DNA of 64,000 bases from positions 62,001-126,000 of the forward strand of contig NZ_JAMYJR010000016.1 of the NCBI RefSeq assembly GCF_024137025.1, given 5' to 3'. The position numbers and the translations under genes are program-made. Numbering within the stretch: the stretch's first letter is position 1; each line of letters begins with the position of its first letter. This DNA comes from Paractinoplanes aksuensis. Lineage in GTDB: Bacteria; Actinomycetota; Actinomycetes; Mycobacteriales; Micromonosporaceae. Below the pieces are notes generated by a model. It was not told the DNA's origin. It worked only from the letters and a program-made list of their open reading frames with translations, and searched no databases. Shown here in pieces: positions 9,596 through 17,770 of this stretch.

Positions 9596-9626
9596 TTGGC
9601 GGGCGGTCCTGGGGGCCTGCTAGGCT
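9596..9626 (+). promoter_or_regulatory. Candidate promoter of tRNA-Arg
   Basis: TTGGCG (9596-9601) and TAGGCT (9621-9626) with a 19-bp spacer resemble housekeeping -35 and -10 boxes. They would start transcription about 7 nt before the mature tRNA 5' end at 9640. The spacer is slightly long, so the -35 is the weaker half. Confidence 0.5.
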
Positions 9627-9639
9627 CTGAAACCACTGA

Positions 9640-9711
9640 GCCCCCGTAGCTCAGGGGATAGAGCGTCGCCCTCCGGAGGCGAAAGCGCAGGTTCGAATCC
9701 TGCCGGGGGCA
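9640..9711 (+). tRNA. tRNA-Arg (anticodon CCG)
   Basis: A complete 72-nt cloverleaf: acceptor GCCCCCG/CGGGGGC, D-arm GCTC/GAGC, anticodon stem TCGCC/GGCGA with loop CTCCGGA (anticodon CCG), T-arm GCAGG-TTCGAAT-CCTGC, discriminator A. The CCA end is not encoded. It reads CGG codons, which are frequent in this genome. It lies between the DUF305 gene and a repeat plus broken hipBA region, a typical site of insertion and loss. Confidence 0.97.
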
Positions 9712-9718
9712 CGAGCCG

Positions 9719-9766
9719 GAGCCCCATGTCCGCTGAAGAGCGCGGACCTGGGGCTCGTGCGTTTTT
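9719..9766 (+). terminator. Rho-independent terminator after tRNA-Arg
   Basis: The stem GAGCCCCA/TGGGGCTC (9719-9726 with 9749-9756) is extended by GTCCGC/GCGGAC (9728-9733 with 9742-9747) and followed by GTTTTT at 9761-9766. A second short perfect hairpin, CTGGGGC-ACGA-GCCCCAG, follows at 9769-9786. Confidence 0.85.
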
Positions 9767-9860
9767 ACCTGGGGCACGAGCCCCAGACCCCACGCCGGGG
9801 GTACCCCGGACCCCATCCGTGTTGGTTGCGCTTTTGCGCTTGGTTGCGCGGGCCGGTGGG

Positions 9861-9988
9861 TGCGCGTTTCGGTGGGTCTGGTCTCTGCTGGTTGCGCGTT
9901 TCGGTGGGTCTGGTCTCTGCTGGTTGCGCGTTTCGGTGGGGGTGCTCTCTGCTGGTTGCGCGTTTCGGTGGGGGTGCTCTCTGCTTGG
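9861..9988 (+). repeat. 32-bp tandem repeat, four copies
   Basis: Four head-to-tail copies begin at 9861, 9893, 9925 and 9957, each starting TGCGCGTTTCGGTGGG and ending CTCTGCTGGT or close to it. The first two differ from the last two at the centre (TCTGG versus GGTGC). Degenerate TGGTTGCGCG pieces extend on both sides (about 9829-10040). The period is not a multiple of three, all forward frames stay open, and no coding signal is seen. The stretch 9787-10056 holds this repeat and no gene. Confidence 0.85.
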
Positions 9989-10056
9989 TGGGGCTTTGCG
10001 CTGGTTGCGCGTCGCGGTGGTTGCGCCTCTCTGGTGGTTGGGCTCTTGGGTGGGTC

Positions 10057-10353
10057 GTGCCTCGGCCGTCTGTGCGGGTCAGTGCGGCTGCTGAGAGCAT
10101 CGGTGAGCAGTTCGTGGCCTGGCGGAAGTTGCAAGGGCTGACTGCTTTGCAGGTGGCTGAGAGAGCCGGGATATCGCGAACCACTTTGCGCCGGGTCGAG
10201 ACCGGTGACACCGGGGTGGGTGTGCAGGCTTTCCTGAGTGTGGCCCGGGCCCTGGGTGTGCTGGATGCCATCGTGACTGCGACGGATCCCTACGAGACAG
10301 ACCTCGGTCGTGCCCGCGCCGACGAGGCGCTGCCGAAGCGAGTGCGTCAATGA
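10057..10353 (+). CDS. HipB-like XRE-family helix-turn-helix protein
   Basis: A small DNA-binding protein (98 aa from GTG 10057; GTG 10072 is an alternative giving 93 aa). The XRE helix-turn-helix spans about residues 13-70, with LTALQVAERAGISRTTLRRVE as the two-helix core. It ends ATDPYETDLGRARADEALP, a tail typical of antitoxins encoded with HipA kinases. Its stop overlaps the ATG of the hipA remnant (ATGA), confirming the hipBA arrangement. The antitoxin reading frame looks intact although the toxin is broken, so it may survive as a stand-alone regulator. The frame is open upstream through the repeat, but that part has no homology. Confidence 0.8.
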   Translation: MPRPSVRVSAAAESIGEQFVAWRKLQGLTALQVAERAGISRTTLRRVETGDTGVGVQAFLSVARALGVLDAIVTATDPYETDLGRARADEALPKRVRQ

Positions 10354-10750
10354 GCCGACTTCGCACCTATGTGGAGGTCGCCGGACGGACCGTCGCCGCG
10401 GGCGGCTGACAGCGACCTTCTCCTACGATCGTGACTACATTGCGTTGGCCGGCGCATACGCCATCGACCCGTCCCTCCGGCTGACAACGGGCGCCTGGCC
10501 CCTGCCGCAGGGTCTTCCGGGCGCATTCAGCGACGCGGCCCCTGATCGCTGGGGCCGGAACCTGATCGCCGAACGCCTTCGGACCGAGGCCGGCGCCGAG
10601 GGCCGGACCGCGTCGACCCTGGATGACCGGGACTACCTGCTCGGCGTCAGCGATGAGACCCGGCAGGGCGCCCGTACGCCTCAGCTGATGCCCCGTGGTA
10701 CGACCTACGCCGACACGGTGGGCACCACCACGAGGGCTTCCGTTGCCTGA
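10350..10750 (+). pseudogene. HipA-like toxin kinase remnant (frameshifted, truncated)
   Basis: It starts ATG (10350), overlapping hipB, and encodes MSRLRTYVEVAGRTVAAGG before a TGA at about 10407. HipA homology resumes in the frame one base away: LTATFSYDRDY, then LTTGAWPLPQGLPGAFSDAAPDRWGRNLIAERLR split over the next 45 residues, then LDDRDYLLGVSDETRQGA. After this (about 10670) recognisable sequence stops. Only the HipA N-terminal subdomain (about 110 residues) is left; the kinase core of a normal roughly 400-aa HipA is absent. So there is one frameshift plus loss of the 3' three quarters. It cannot make an active toxin. Confidence 0.85.
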
Positions 10751-10820
10751 GCACAACTCGCCGCAGGTTGGGGGTATGTGTGCAGGGCTTTCGCCAACAC
10801 TGCCTCTCGGAGGTCTTTCC

Positions 10821-10860
10821 GGCGGCGTACGTGACTGGTCCAGCAGGGACGTACGCCGCC
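10821..10860. terminator. Perfect 12-bp inverted repeat, candidate terminator
   Basis: GGCGGCGTACGT (10821-10832) and ACGTACGCCGCC (10849-10860) form a perfect stem around a 16-nt loop, with no U-tract. It sits between the hipA remnant and the convergent 104-aa gene whose stop is at 10877, so it may end transcription in both directions. Confidence 0.5.
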
Positions 10861-10876
10861 GTTGCTTGTGGCGGGT

Positions 10877-11191
10877 TCAGGATTCCGCGTAGCGCGTCGG
10901 GGGGAACGGATTGTCGGGGGTGAGGGGGGTGGTTTCGCCTTCGGACTCCTGGCGGGCGGTGACGCTTTCGATGTCCTGCTCGTCGTTGTCGGCGGCCGGG
11001 TCGAACGGGACGGGGGCGTCGGTGGCGGGTGGGATGTCGTTCGGGTTGTAGTCGGTCACGCCGGCTTCGGCTCGTTCTTCGGCGGTGCGGCGGGCCAGTT
11101 CTTCGTCGTCGAGGTGGGCGGGGGTGCCGCCGTGGAAGCGGCGGTCGCGGTGGCCCTCGGCGGCCTCGGTGTTCACGTGTTCGTCAGCCAT
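10877..11191 (-). CDS. Hypothetical acidic, probably disordered protein
   Basis: A 104-aa protein with ATG at 11191 preceded by GGGGAGCG at good spacing. It is strongly hydrophilic, full of E, D, A, T and P, with no membrane segment or cysteine. The N-terminal half is charged (HRDRRFHGGTPAHLDDEEL), the C-terminal half Pro/Thr-rich, ending PFPPTRYAES. No family is recognised. Its upstream region (11192-11374) is shared with the divergent AraC regulator. Confidence 0.7.
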   Translation of the reverse strand: MADEHVNTEAAEGHRDRRFHGGTPAHLDDEELARRTAEERAEAGVTDYNPNDIPPATDAPVPFDPAADNDEQDIESVTARQESEGETTPLTPDNPFPPTRYAES

Positions 11192-11374
11192 TTTCGCTCC
11201 CCATCTCCTGCGGGCTTGTGCCTGCGGGTGTGCTACCCGGGCCTCGGTGGTGGTTAACCGAAGCGTGCTCCGGATCGCAGCGACACGCCAGAGTGCCGAC
11301 TTGCCGTGCGGAGTGTTACGACTTAGGCATTCTGGGTAGTCGTGCCGCCCTCTGCGGCGGTGAAAGGGAGCCCC

Positions 11375-12334
11375 ATGGCACTCACAGCAAAGCCGGAGCG
11401 GTTCGACGTGCGGACGCGGGACCGCGACGTCGCCGTGAAGGCGCTCAGCCGCATCGCCCGGCACCGGTCGCGGGTCTCGTTCGAGGATCCGGCCGCCGTT
11501 GACCTGCGCCTTCACGAGAGCCGGTACGGCGACATCGACACCGCGCTGATCCGGTTCGGCGGGGTGCGCTACCGGGCCGAGGCCGAGCCCATGCCGTTCC
11601 TGCTGGCCGGGTTCCTGGCCGAGGGCGGCGCCGGCCTCCAGCGGCGGGGTGAGGCCGCGCAGCTGGCGCGCATGCAGGGGATGCTCTTCCCGCCGGGGGT
11701 TCCGGTCACCGGCGAGTACGAGAACGCCGTGCTGGTGCTGCTGCGGCTGCCCGTCGCGGTGGCCGGGGAGATGGCCGAGGGCGCCACCGGGCTGCCGGCC
11801 GACAAGCTCGAGTTCACCGGGATGACCCCGATCTCCGAGGAGGCGCGCCGACTGTGGGTGCAGACCGCCGACTTCGTGTGGCGGCAGCTGAGCACGCCCG
11901 GCGCCGAGCCGCCGCCGCTGGTCACCGATCAGCTCGTACGCCTGGTCGCCTCCACTGTGCTCACCGTCTTCCCGAACACGGCCATGACCGGCGAGCCGCG
12001 CGGCGACAGCGGCGTGGTCGGCCCGGCCGTGCTGCGGCGGGCGACCAGCTTCATCGAGGAGCACCCGGCGAATCCGCTGACCGTGGCCGAGATCGCCGAC
12101 GCGGCCGGGGTGGGCATCCGCGCCTTGCAGACCGCGTTCCGCCGCCATCTGGGGGTCACGCCGATGGCCTACCTGCGCCGCGTACGCCTGGATCACGTGC
12201 ACCGGGAGCTGCGGGCCGGCGGCGTGACCGTGCAGGACTCGGCCCGCCGCTGGGGTTTCGCCAACCTGGGCCGCTTCGCCGCCGAGTACCGCGCCGAATA
12301 CGGCGAGACCCCCAGCCAGACCCTGCGAGGCTGA
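11375..12334 (+). CDS. AraC-family transcriptional regulator
   Basis: A 319-aa regulator whose last 100 residues form an AraC double helix-turn-helix: LTVAEIADAAGVGIRALQTAF as the first unit and VQDSARRWGFANLGRFAAEYR as the second, ending GETPSQTLRG. The N-terminal 200 residues look like an AraC ligand-binding domain of the kind with FLLAGFLAEGGAGLQ and PGVPVTGEYENAV. The start ATG (11375) has AAAGGGAG seven bases upstream. It is related to the AraC protein at 18977-19981 (same C-terminal layout). It is convergent with the kinase gene. Confidence 0.92.
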   Translation: MALTAKPERFDVRTRDRDVAVKALSRIARHRSRVSFEDPAAVDLRLHESRYGDIDTALIRFGGVRYRAEAEPMPFLLAGFLAEGGAGLQRRGEAAQLARMQGMLFPPGVPVTGEYENAVLVLLRLPVAVAGEMAEGATGLPADKLEFTGMTPISEEARRLWVQTADFVWRQLSTPGAEPPPLVTDQLVRLVASTVLTVFPNTAMTGEPRGDSGVVGPAVLRRATSFIEEHPANPLTVAEIADAAGVGIRALQTAFRRHLGVTPMAYLRRVRLDHVHRELRAGGVTVQDSARRWGFANLGRFAAEYRAEYGETPSQTLRG

Positions 12335-12380
12335 CCGCCGAAGAGCCACGACCGCGGGAAGGGGCCGCGACCGTCAAGGG

Positions 12381-14015
12381 TCAGAGGGGCAGCACCACCA
12401 GTGTCGGCGTCTCGCCCACGCAGGTCACCGCCATCCGGTATTTGGCCTTGGCCCCGGTGAACAGGATGCGCGCGGTGAACGCCGGCCCGGCCTCGATGGT
12501 CTGGGCCGTGAACCCCTCGCCCGGCTCCGCCCCGGTCAGCGTGGCCTTGCCCTGCTCGCACGTGGCCCACACGGCCCCACCGGGCGATTCGAGCCGCTTG
12601 CCCGCGGGCGGCGCCACCACCGGCGGCGACGACGACGACGGTTCACCCGACGCGCTCGGCGCCACCGGCTCGCTGGTCCTGGGCGGCCCCGACGCCGCCG
12701 CGGAGGGCGCGACCGACGGCACCGCGCCGCTGCCCACGATCACCCCGCGGCCGGGCGGCCCGGCGGCTGTGGGCGCAGGGCCGACCGTTCCGGCGGCGGC
12801 GCCGGCCGAGGGCCGAGCCGCCGCGCTGGTCGCGACCGGCGGCACGACCGGAGCCGGGACGCCCGCGTTGCGCTGTTGCCCCTTCGGGTCCGGCTGGGCG
12901 ATGACGAGCCAGGTCACCAGCATGGCCGCGGCCACGGCGACGACACCCCCGCCGACCAGGAGCTGCTTGCGGTTCCGGAGGGAAGCGGAGCCGGTGGCCG
13001 CCTCGGGGCGACGGCGGGCGGGCCGGTCGAGCGCGGTGGCCGGCCAGACCGAGTTCGGCGGGTGGTCGAACCGCGACGATTCGCCCAGGTTGCCGCGGGT
13101 GGCCGGAGCGCCGGCCACGGCCGGCCGGTCGTTGGGCCGGGCCACCACGGTGGGCTGGGCCAGGTAGCGGGGGGCCTCGGCCGGTGGTGACGGCCGCGGC
13201 GCCGGAACCGAGGCGGCCTCGGCCGCGTCACCCAGGACGGCCGCCACCTCGGTCGCGGTCGGCCGCTCGGCGAGATCTTTCCGCAGACAGCGGTCGATCA
13301 TCTCGGCGACTGCGGCCGGCACGCCCGGCAGCTGCGGCAGCGGGGCCGGGTCGACGTACACGTGGGCCTGGAGCATCTGGGTCGTGCTCTCGACACTCCA
13401 CGGTGACTCGTGGGCGAGCAGCCGGTAGAGCAGCACCCCGAGCGCGTAGATGTCGGAGGCTGGTTCGACCGCGTCGCCGGTGAGGCGTTCGGGGGCCAGG
13501 TAGGCGGGGGTGCCGACCAGCCTGTCCTCGGGGGAGGCCGGGCCCACGGCGGCCGCGATGCCGAAGTCGACCACCTTGACCCCGGCCGGCGGGACCATGA
13601 TGTTGGCCATCTTGATGTCGCGGTGGACCAGCCCGTCCTCGTGGGCCGCGGCCAGCGCGGCCGCCACCTCGCCGCAGATGCGGAAGATCGTGCGGGGCGG
13701 CAGCGGCCCGGACGACACCCGCTGCTGGAGCGTCGGGCCGTTGACGAGCTCCATCACCACGTACGGAAGATTCTCGGCCTCGCCGTAGTCGTAGACCTGG
13801 GCGATGTTGGGATGCGACAAGGTCGCCGCCGAGCGGGCCTCGTCGCGGATGCGGGCGCGCGACTGCGGATCGCCCGCGTACCGCCCGGCGAGCACCTTGA
13901 CCGCGACCGGGCGGCCCAGCACCTCGTCGCGGGCACGCCACACCACGGCCATGCCACCCCTGCCGAGTTCGCTCAGCAATGTGTAGCGGCCGCCGAGAGC
14001 TTGCCGAACTTCCAC
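12381..14015 (-). CDS. PknB-type Ser/Thr protein kinase with external domain
   Basis: Transmembrane eukaryotic-type kinase, 544 aa from GTG 14015. The glycine loop ELGRGGMAVVW is followed by the ATP lysine K40 (VAVKVL), catalytic HRD with D133, DFG at 150-152, GTPAYLAPE activation segment and RP near the end of the lobe. After a Pro-rich juxtamembrane linker, one membrane helix lies at about 352-373, followed by an external Pro/Ala/Ser stalk and a compact C-terminal domain of about 80 residues with two cysteines, possibly a ligand sensor. No PASTA repeats are seen. The start is by homology; the ribosome site is weak, and the frame is open upstream to GTG 14108. Confidence 0.92.
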   Translation of the reverse strand: MEVRQALGGRYTLLSELGRGGMAVVWRARDEVLGRPVAVKVLAGRYAGDPQSRARIRDEARSAATLSHPNIAQVYDYGEAENLPYVVMELVNGPTLQQRVSSGPLPPRTIFRICGEVAAALAAAHEDGLVHRDIKMANIMVPPAGVKVVDFGIAAAVGPASPEDRLVGTPAYLAPERLTGDAVEPASDIYALGVLLYRLLAHESPWSVESTTQMLQAHVYVDPAPLPQLPGVPAAVAEMIDRCLRKDLAERPTATEVAAVLGDAAEAASVPAPRPSPPAEAPRYLAQPTVVARPNDRPAVAGAPATRGNLGESSRFDHPPNSVWPATALDRPARRRPEAATGSASLRNRKQLLVGGGVVAVAAAMLVTWLVIAQPDPKGQQRNAGVPAPVVPPVATSAAARPSAGAAAGTVGPAPTAAGPPGRGVIVGSGAVPSVAPSAAASGPPRTSEPVAPSASGEPSSSSPPVVAPPAGKRLESPGGAVWATCEQGKATLTGAEPGEGFTAQTIEAGPAFTARILFTGAKAKYRMAVTCVGETPTLVVLPL

Positions 14016-14132
14016 CGTGGCAGTCTGCCCTTCCGGCCGCGAAATCGCACATCCGAACAAGGCTCGAATAGCGCTCGCTTTCGCATTACTCCTATGGTTT
14101 CCGGGCACCGCAAGAATTGATCAAGGAGCGGC

Positions 14133-15329
14133 ATGGCGTACTCGATCCGGCAGCGAATCGCGGATGCCACGGTCGGCCGGATGACGCGGTCGAACCGGGC
14201 GGCGAACGACTATGTGGTGGCACCGGTCCGCACCCCGATGCGCGACGGGGTGGTGCTGTGGGCGACCACTTCGCGCCGGTCACCGCCCGGCCCCGGGGCA
14301 CAGTTCTGCTGCGTACGCCGTACGGCCGCGGCTTTCCCACGTCCGTGCTGAACGGCCGGATGTTCGCCGCCCGGGGCTACCACGTGATCATCCAGAGCGT
14401 GCGCGGCACGTTCGGTTCGGGCGGCCGCTTCACCCCCATGGCCCAGGAGGCCGAGGACGGCCAGGACACGGTCGCCTGGCTGCGCGAACAGCCCTGGTTC
14501 GACGGCCGGCTGGCCACCCTGGGCGCCTCCTACCTGGGCTGGGCCCAGTGGGCGCTGATGCAGGACCCGCCGCCGGAATTGCGGGTTGCCGTGGTTTATG
14601 TCGGTCCCCACGATTTCCGCGAAGCCGTGTTCGGGACGGGCGCGTTCACCGTCGGCGACTTCCTCGGCTGGAGCGACATGATCGCCCGTCAGGAGGACGG
14701 CGGCCTGCTGCGCCGGGGCGCCAACGGGGTCTCCCCGCCGTCTTCCAGCTCCACGCCGACGGCGCCCTGACCCTCTCAGCCGGGACGGAGTCGCCGGCGG
14801 CCGGCACCGTGAGTTTCCGCTACGACCCGGCCGACCCGACGCCGACCGTGGGCGGTCGCACGCTCACCGGCTCGATGGGCGTCAAGGACAGCCGGGCCCT
14901 GGAGGCCCGCCCCGACGTGCTGACCTTCACGACCGACCCGCTGCCGACGTGATCGGCCCGCCCGGGCTCGAGCTGGCCGTCGCCGTCGAGCCGGCCCACG
15001 CCGATGTCTTCGTCCGGCTCTGTGACGTCGACGAGCGCGGCCATTCCCGCAACTTCGCCGACGGCATGCTCCGGCTCGACCCGGCCGTGCCCGCCGGCCA
15101 GGTGCAACGCCTGCCGCTCGCGCTCGACCCGTGCTTCCACCGCCTCCGGGCCGGGCACCGGCTGCGCCTGCAGGTCTCGGGCGGTTCGTTCCCGCGTTTC
15201 GCCCGCAACCTGGGCACGCCGGGCGCCCCGGCCGAGGCCCGCACGCTGTGGCCGCAGGACCACACCGTCCACTGTGCGGAATCGCGACTCACTCTTCCGG
15301 TCGCGGATGTTTCATCCACCACTCGGTGA
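14133..15329 (+). pseudogene. CocE/NonD-type X-Pro peptidase-like hydrolase, decayed
   Basis: It begins at ATG 14133 behind AAGGAG and encodes the expected N-terminus (VAPVRTPMRDGVVL), then shifts frame near 14260 to continue GDHFAPVTARPRGTVLLRTPYGRG and the catalytic-region ATLGASYLGWAQWALMQ. Near 14735 it shifts again to a C-terminal stretch (QLHADGALTL), skipping some 200 residues normally between, so an internal deletion is implied. A third shift near 14940 leads to IGPPGLELAVAVEPAHADVFVRL split over the C-terminal jelly-roll, ending about 15329 inside the convergent SnoaL-like gene. Three frameshifts plus a deletion make this a pseudogene rather than a single sequencing error. Confidence 0.88.
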
Positions 15330-15654
15330 ATTGGCGGGCCTGGCCGGAATTGTCGAGCCGCAACATCCACAAATTGCTGTAGGTGTCATCGGGATAGGTC
15401 GTCGTCGCTTCGATGATCGCGAGATCCTCGGTGACGAGAACCGGGTGCCAGGCGAACGTCGTGGTGCCCGGATCGTCTTTGATCTTCAACCATTGTTCGA
15501 CGATGGCCTCCCGGCCCAGCCACGGTTTCGCGTAGGGCTCGGAGAAATAGGCAGCATCCTCGGCGAACAGGCCGGCGATGTGCCGCGGATCGTTGGACTC
15601 CCACGCCTGGCGGTAGTTGCCGACCCAGGCCGTCACCGCGTCGAGACTGGTCAT
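15289..15654 (-). CDS. SnoaL/NTF2-like domain protein
   Basis: A 121-aa single-domain protein of the NTF2-like superfamily: helical N-terminus ending YRQAWESNDPRHIAGLF, then AEDAAYFSEPYAKPWLGREAIVEQW split over the pocket, then a beta-sheet ending TEWWMKHPR. Relatives are small-molecule isomerases, cyclases or simple binding proteins; the substrate cannot be told. Its ATG (15654) overlaps the stop of the upstream serine hydrolase (ATGA), so the two are co-translated. Confidence 0.85.
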   Translation of the reverse strand: MTSLDAVTAWVGNYRQAWESNDPRHIAGLFAEDAAYFSEPYAKPWLGREAIVEQWLKIKDDPGTTTFAWHPVLVTEDLAIIEATTTYPDDTYSNLWMLRLDNSGQARQFTEWWMKHPRPEE

Positions 15655-16826
15655 CAGACCTCCCGATAGGCCAGCTTACTGAACTCGGGCAGCGCGCCGT
15701 TCCACAGCAGATCGCTGACCTGACTCAGCACGATGAAGATCAGCCCCTCCCCGGGGTCGGTGAACCAGTCGGTGCCGTAGCCGCCGGACCAGCCGTACCG
15801 GCCGGGGCCGCCCACCTCGTCGTCGCGGACCGTGACCGCGAGCCCGTAGCCCCAGCCCTGACCGCCGAGGAAGAACCCGCCCCCGGCGATCTGCTCGTCG
15901 GTGAGGTGGTTCGTGGTCATCGCGGCCACCGACTTCTCGGACAGCAGCCGGGTGCCTCCGTGGACGCCGCCGTTCAGCAGCAGGCGGGCGAAGGCCAGGT
16001 AGTCGTCGGCCGTGGACAGCAGGCCGGCCGAGCCGTTGGGGAAGGCCGGCGGGCGGCTCCAGACCTCCAGCGGCTCGATCTCGGACCGGCTCAGCCGTCC
16101 GGTCGCGCCGTCGGTCTGGTAGTGCACCGGCAGCCCGGCGACCCGCTCGGCGGGCAACCAGAAGCCGGTGTCCCGCATACCGAGCGGGGCGAAGAGCCGC
16201 TCGTGCAGCAGGTCGCCGAGCGGCTGACCGGACGCCCGGGCCAGCAGCACGCCGAGCACCGTGGTGCCGGTGTTGTACATCCACTGCTCCCCCGGCTGGT
16301 GGATCAGCGGCAGCGACCCGAAGCGCCGGATCCACTCGTCCGGGTCCAGCCTGGTGCGCGGCTCGGGTTCGGCCAGCCGCAGGTCGAGCTCGCGCCAGGC
16401 CTGCACGACGGGATAGGGCGGGTCGACCTCGGCCTCGGCGTCGAGCACGTTGCCGAAGCCCAGCGTGAAGGTCAGCAGGTCCTCGACCGTGACCGGGCGC
16501 TCGGGCGGCACCGTGGCCTCGAGCGGGGCGTCCGGGCGGACCAGCACCGGCTGACCGGCCAGCTCGGGCAGGAACGCGGCCACCGGCTGTTCCAGATCGA
16601 GCACGTCGTCCTCGGCCAGCATCATCGTGACGGCGGCCAGCACCGGCTTGGTCATCGAGGTGATCCGGAACAGCGTGTCGCGGCGCATCGGCACGTCGCC
16701 GCCGAAGTCGGTGACGCCGGCCGTCTCGACCCGCACGTCGTCGCCCCGGGCGACCACGGCCACCAGACCGGGGAAGTCGCCGCGCTCGACCCGCGCGGCC
16801 ATGGCTTGCTGGAGTTGACTCGGCAT
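15654..16826 (-). CDS. Serine hydrolase, class C beta-lactamase fold
   Basis: A 390-aa penicillin-binding-protein-like esterase or peptidase. From ATG 16826, the SxxK motif is S57-M-T-K60 in FRITSMTKPVL, the YxN motif is in WMYNTGTTVLGVL, and the family's WSGGYGTDWF lies near the C-terminus. No signal peptide is seen, so it is probably cytoplasmic, as many EstB-like esterases are. A GTG three codons upstream is possible but ATG fits better. It is the first gene of a two-gene unit with the SnoaL-like protein and is divergent from the 155-aa hypothetical. Confidence 0.93.
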   Translation of the reverse strand: MPSQLQQAMAARVERGDFPGLVAVVARGDDVRVETAGVTDFGGDVPMRRDTLFRITSMTKPVLAAVTMMLAEDDVLDLEQPVAAFLPELAGQPVLVRPDAPLEATVPPERPVTVEDLLTFTLGFGNVLDAEAEVDPPYPVVQAWRELDLRLAEPEPRTRLDPDEWIRRFGSLPLIHQPGEQWMYNTGTTVLGVLLARASGQPLGDLLHERLFAPLGMRDTGFWLPAERVAGLPVHYQTDGATGRLSRSEIEPLEVWSRPPAFPNGSAGLLSTADDYLAFARLLLNGGVHGGTRLLSEKSVAAMTTNHLTDEQIAGGGFFLGGQGWGYGLAVTVRDDEVGGPGRYGWSGGYGTDWFTDPGEGLIFIVLSQVSDLLWNGALPEFSKLAYREV

Positions 16827-16848
16827 GGGTCCCACCCTGCCAGGTCGC

Positions 16849-16854
16849 TACTGT
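16849..16854 (+). promoter_or_regulatory. -10 box of a probable leaderless gene
   Basis: TACTGT lies exactly 6 nt before the ATG at 16861, and no ribosome-binding site is present, as expected for a leaderless mRNA beginning at the start codon. No -35 at normal spacing is evident. Confidence 0.5.
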
Positions 16855-16860
16855 CCTGGC

Positions 16861-17328
16861 ATGGATCACCACTGGCGGCATCTGCCGGTCTCGGCCCGGC
16901 CGATCGCTTCCGCGGCCACCGCGGCTGTGCTGGCGGCCCAAGCCCGCGACGACGAGGCGTTCACGGTCGCGGCGGGCGGCCTGGTCGCGCTCGACCCGGC
17001 CCCGACCGGGCTCATCCTCGGCACGGCCACCCGCCTGCTGCTCGAACAGGCCCACCCGGACGGTCTCGACAGCGACGCCGTGCGCGAGGTGCTGGCCCAG
17101 TGCGTCCGCGCGGCCGTCCCGTGGCACCCCGCGACCGACCCCATGGTGGTGCTCTATCTGCTGGCCGCCGCCCTCGGCGTGCTCGACGAGGAAACACCCG
17201 CCCCCAAGCCGGACGAACTGACCAGCCACGCCGCCTTGCTGCTGGCCCACCTGCTCGGCGCCCGGCCGCCGCGCGAGATCCTCACCGCCGCTCTGACCGA
17301 GATCGAGCATACCCAGCTGAACGACTGA
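16861..17328 (+). CDS. Hypothetical Ala/Leu-rich helical protein
   Basis: A 155-aa protein, probably all-helical, rich in Ala, Leu, His and Asp, with no membrane segment, signal or cysteine pattern. It contains hydrophobic helices around PTGLILGTATRLLLEQ and PMVVLYLLAAALGVLD. No family is recognised. It appears leaderless (TACTGT box, no ribosome site) and is followed 48 bp later by the VOC-domain gene, which has its own strong ribosome site. Confidence 0.7.
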   Translation: MDHHWRHLPVSARPIASAATAAVLAAQARDDEAFTVAAGGLVALDPAPTGLILGTATRLLLEQAHPDGLDSDAVREVLAQCVRAAVPWHPATDPMVVLYLLAAALGVLDEETPAPKPDELTSHAALLLAHLLGARPPREILTAALTEIEHTQLND

Positions 17329-17375
17329 TCGTTGATCCCTGGCCTGAAGTTTCCGGCAAAAGGGAGGAAACGGTC

Positions 17376-17744
17376 ATGACGACGGATCCGGGGTTGCTAC
17401 TGCGCCCGATGCTGCACGTGGACGACCTGGCCGCCTCGGTCGCGTTCTACCGGCACCTGGGCGGTGAGGTCATCCACGGCGGCGAGGACTCGGACTGGGT
17501 GCTCATGCAGCTCGGCACCACCCAGATCGGCCTGCTCACGCGGCCTCCGGACGCCGAGCGCGGCGAGGCCACGGTCGAGCTGACGTTCGACGCGTCGATG
17601 CCCCTGGCCGAGCTTCAGTCGCACCTGCGCAAGTCCGGCGTCCCGGTCGACGAGATCGGCACCGATCGCGACTACGGCGAACAACTCCACGTGCGTACGC
17701 CCGAGGGTCTTCTACTGAAGATCAGCAAGCGCGAGCGGGCCTGA
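17376..17744 (+). CDS. Glyoxalase/bleomycin-resistance (VOC) superfamily protein
   Basis: A 122-aa VOC protein with two beta-alpha-beta-beta-beta modules: LRPMLHVDDLAASVAFYRHL opens the first, WVLMQLGTTQIGLL follows, and the second ends YGEQLHVRTPEGLLLKIS, where the family usually places a metal or substrate residue (E/D of the PEGL turn). Members range from glyoxalase I to antibiotic-binding proteins; the substrate is unknown. The ATG at 17376 has AGGGAGG upstream. It precedes the dienelactone hydrolase gene by 26 bp. Confidence 0.9.
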   Translation: MTTDPGLLLRPMLHVDDLAASVAFYRHLGGEVIHGGEDSDWVLMQLGTTQIGLLTRPPDAERGEATVELTFDASMPLAELQSHLRKSGVPVDEIGTDRDYGEQLHVRTPEGLLLKISKRERA

Positions 17745-17770
17745 CCCGGGCCTGCGGCACCATTGTCGGT

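Noticed and set aside
9757..10056. Upstream extension of the hipB reading frame through the 32-bp repeat
   Set aside because: The extension is periodic translation of the tandem repeat; HTH homology and normal GTG starts begin only at 10057-10072.
15289..15329. Overlap of the decayed hydrolase with the SnoaL-like gene as a fusion
   Set aside because: The genes are convergent; the overlap is just the last codons of the pseudogene frame running into the opposite-strand gene.
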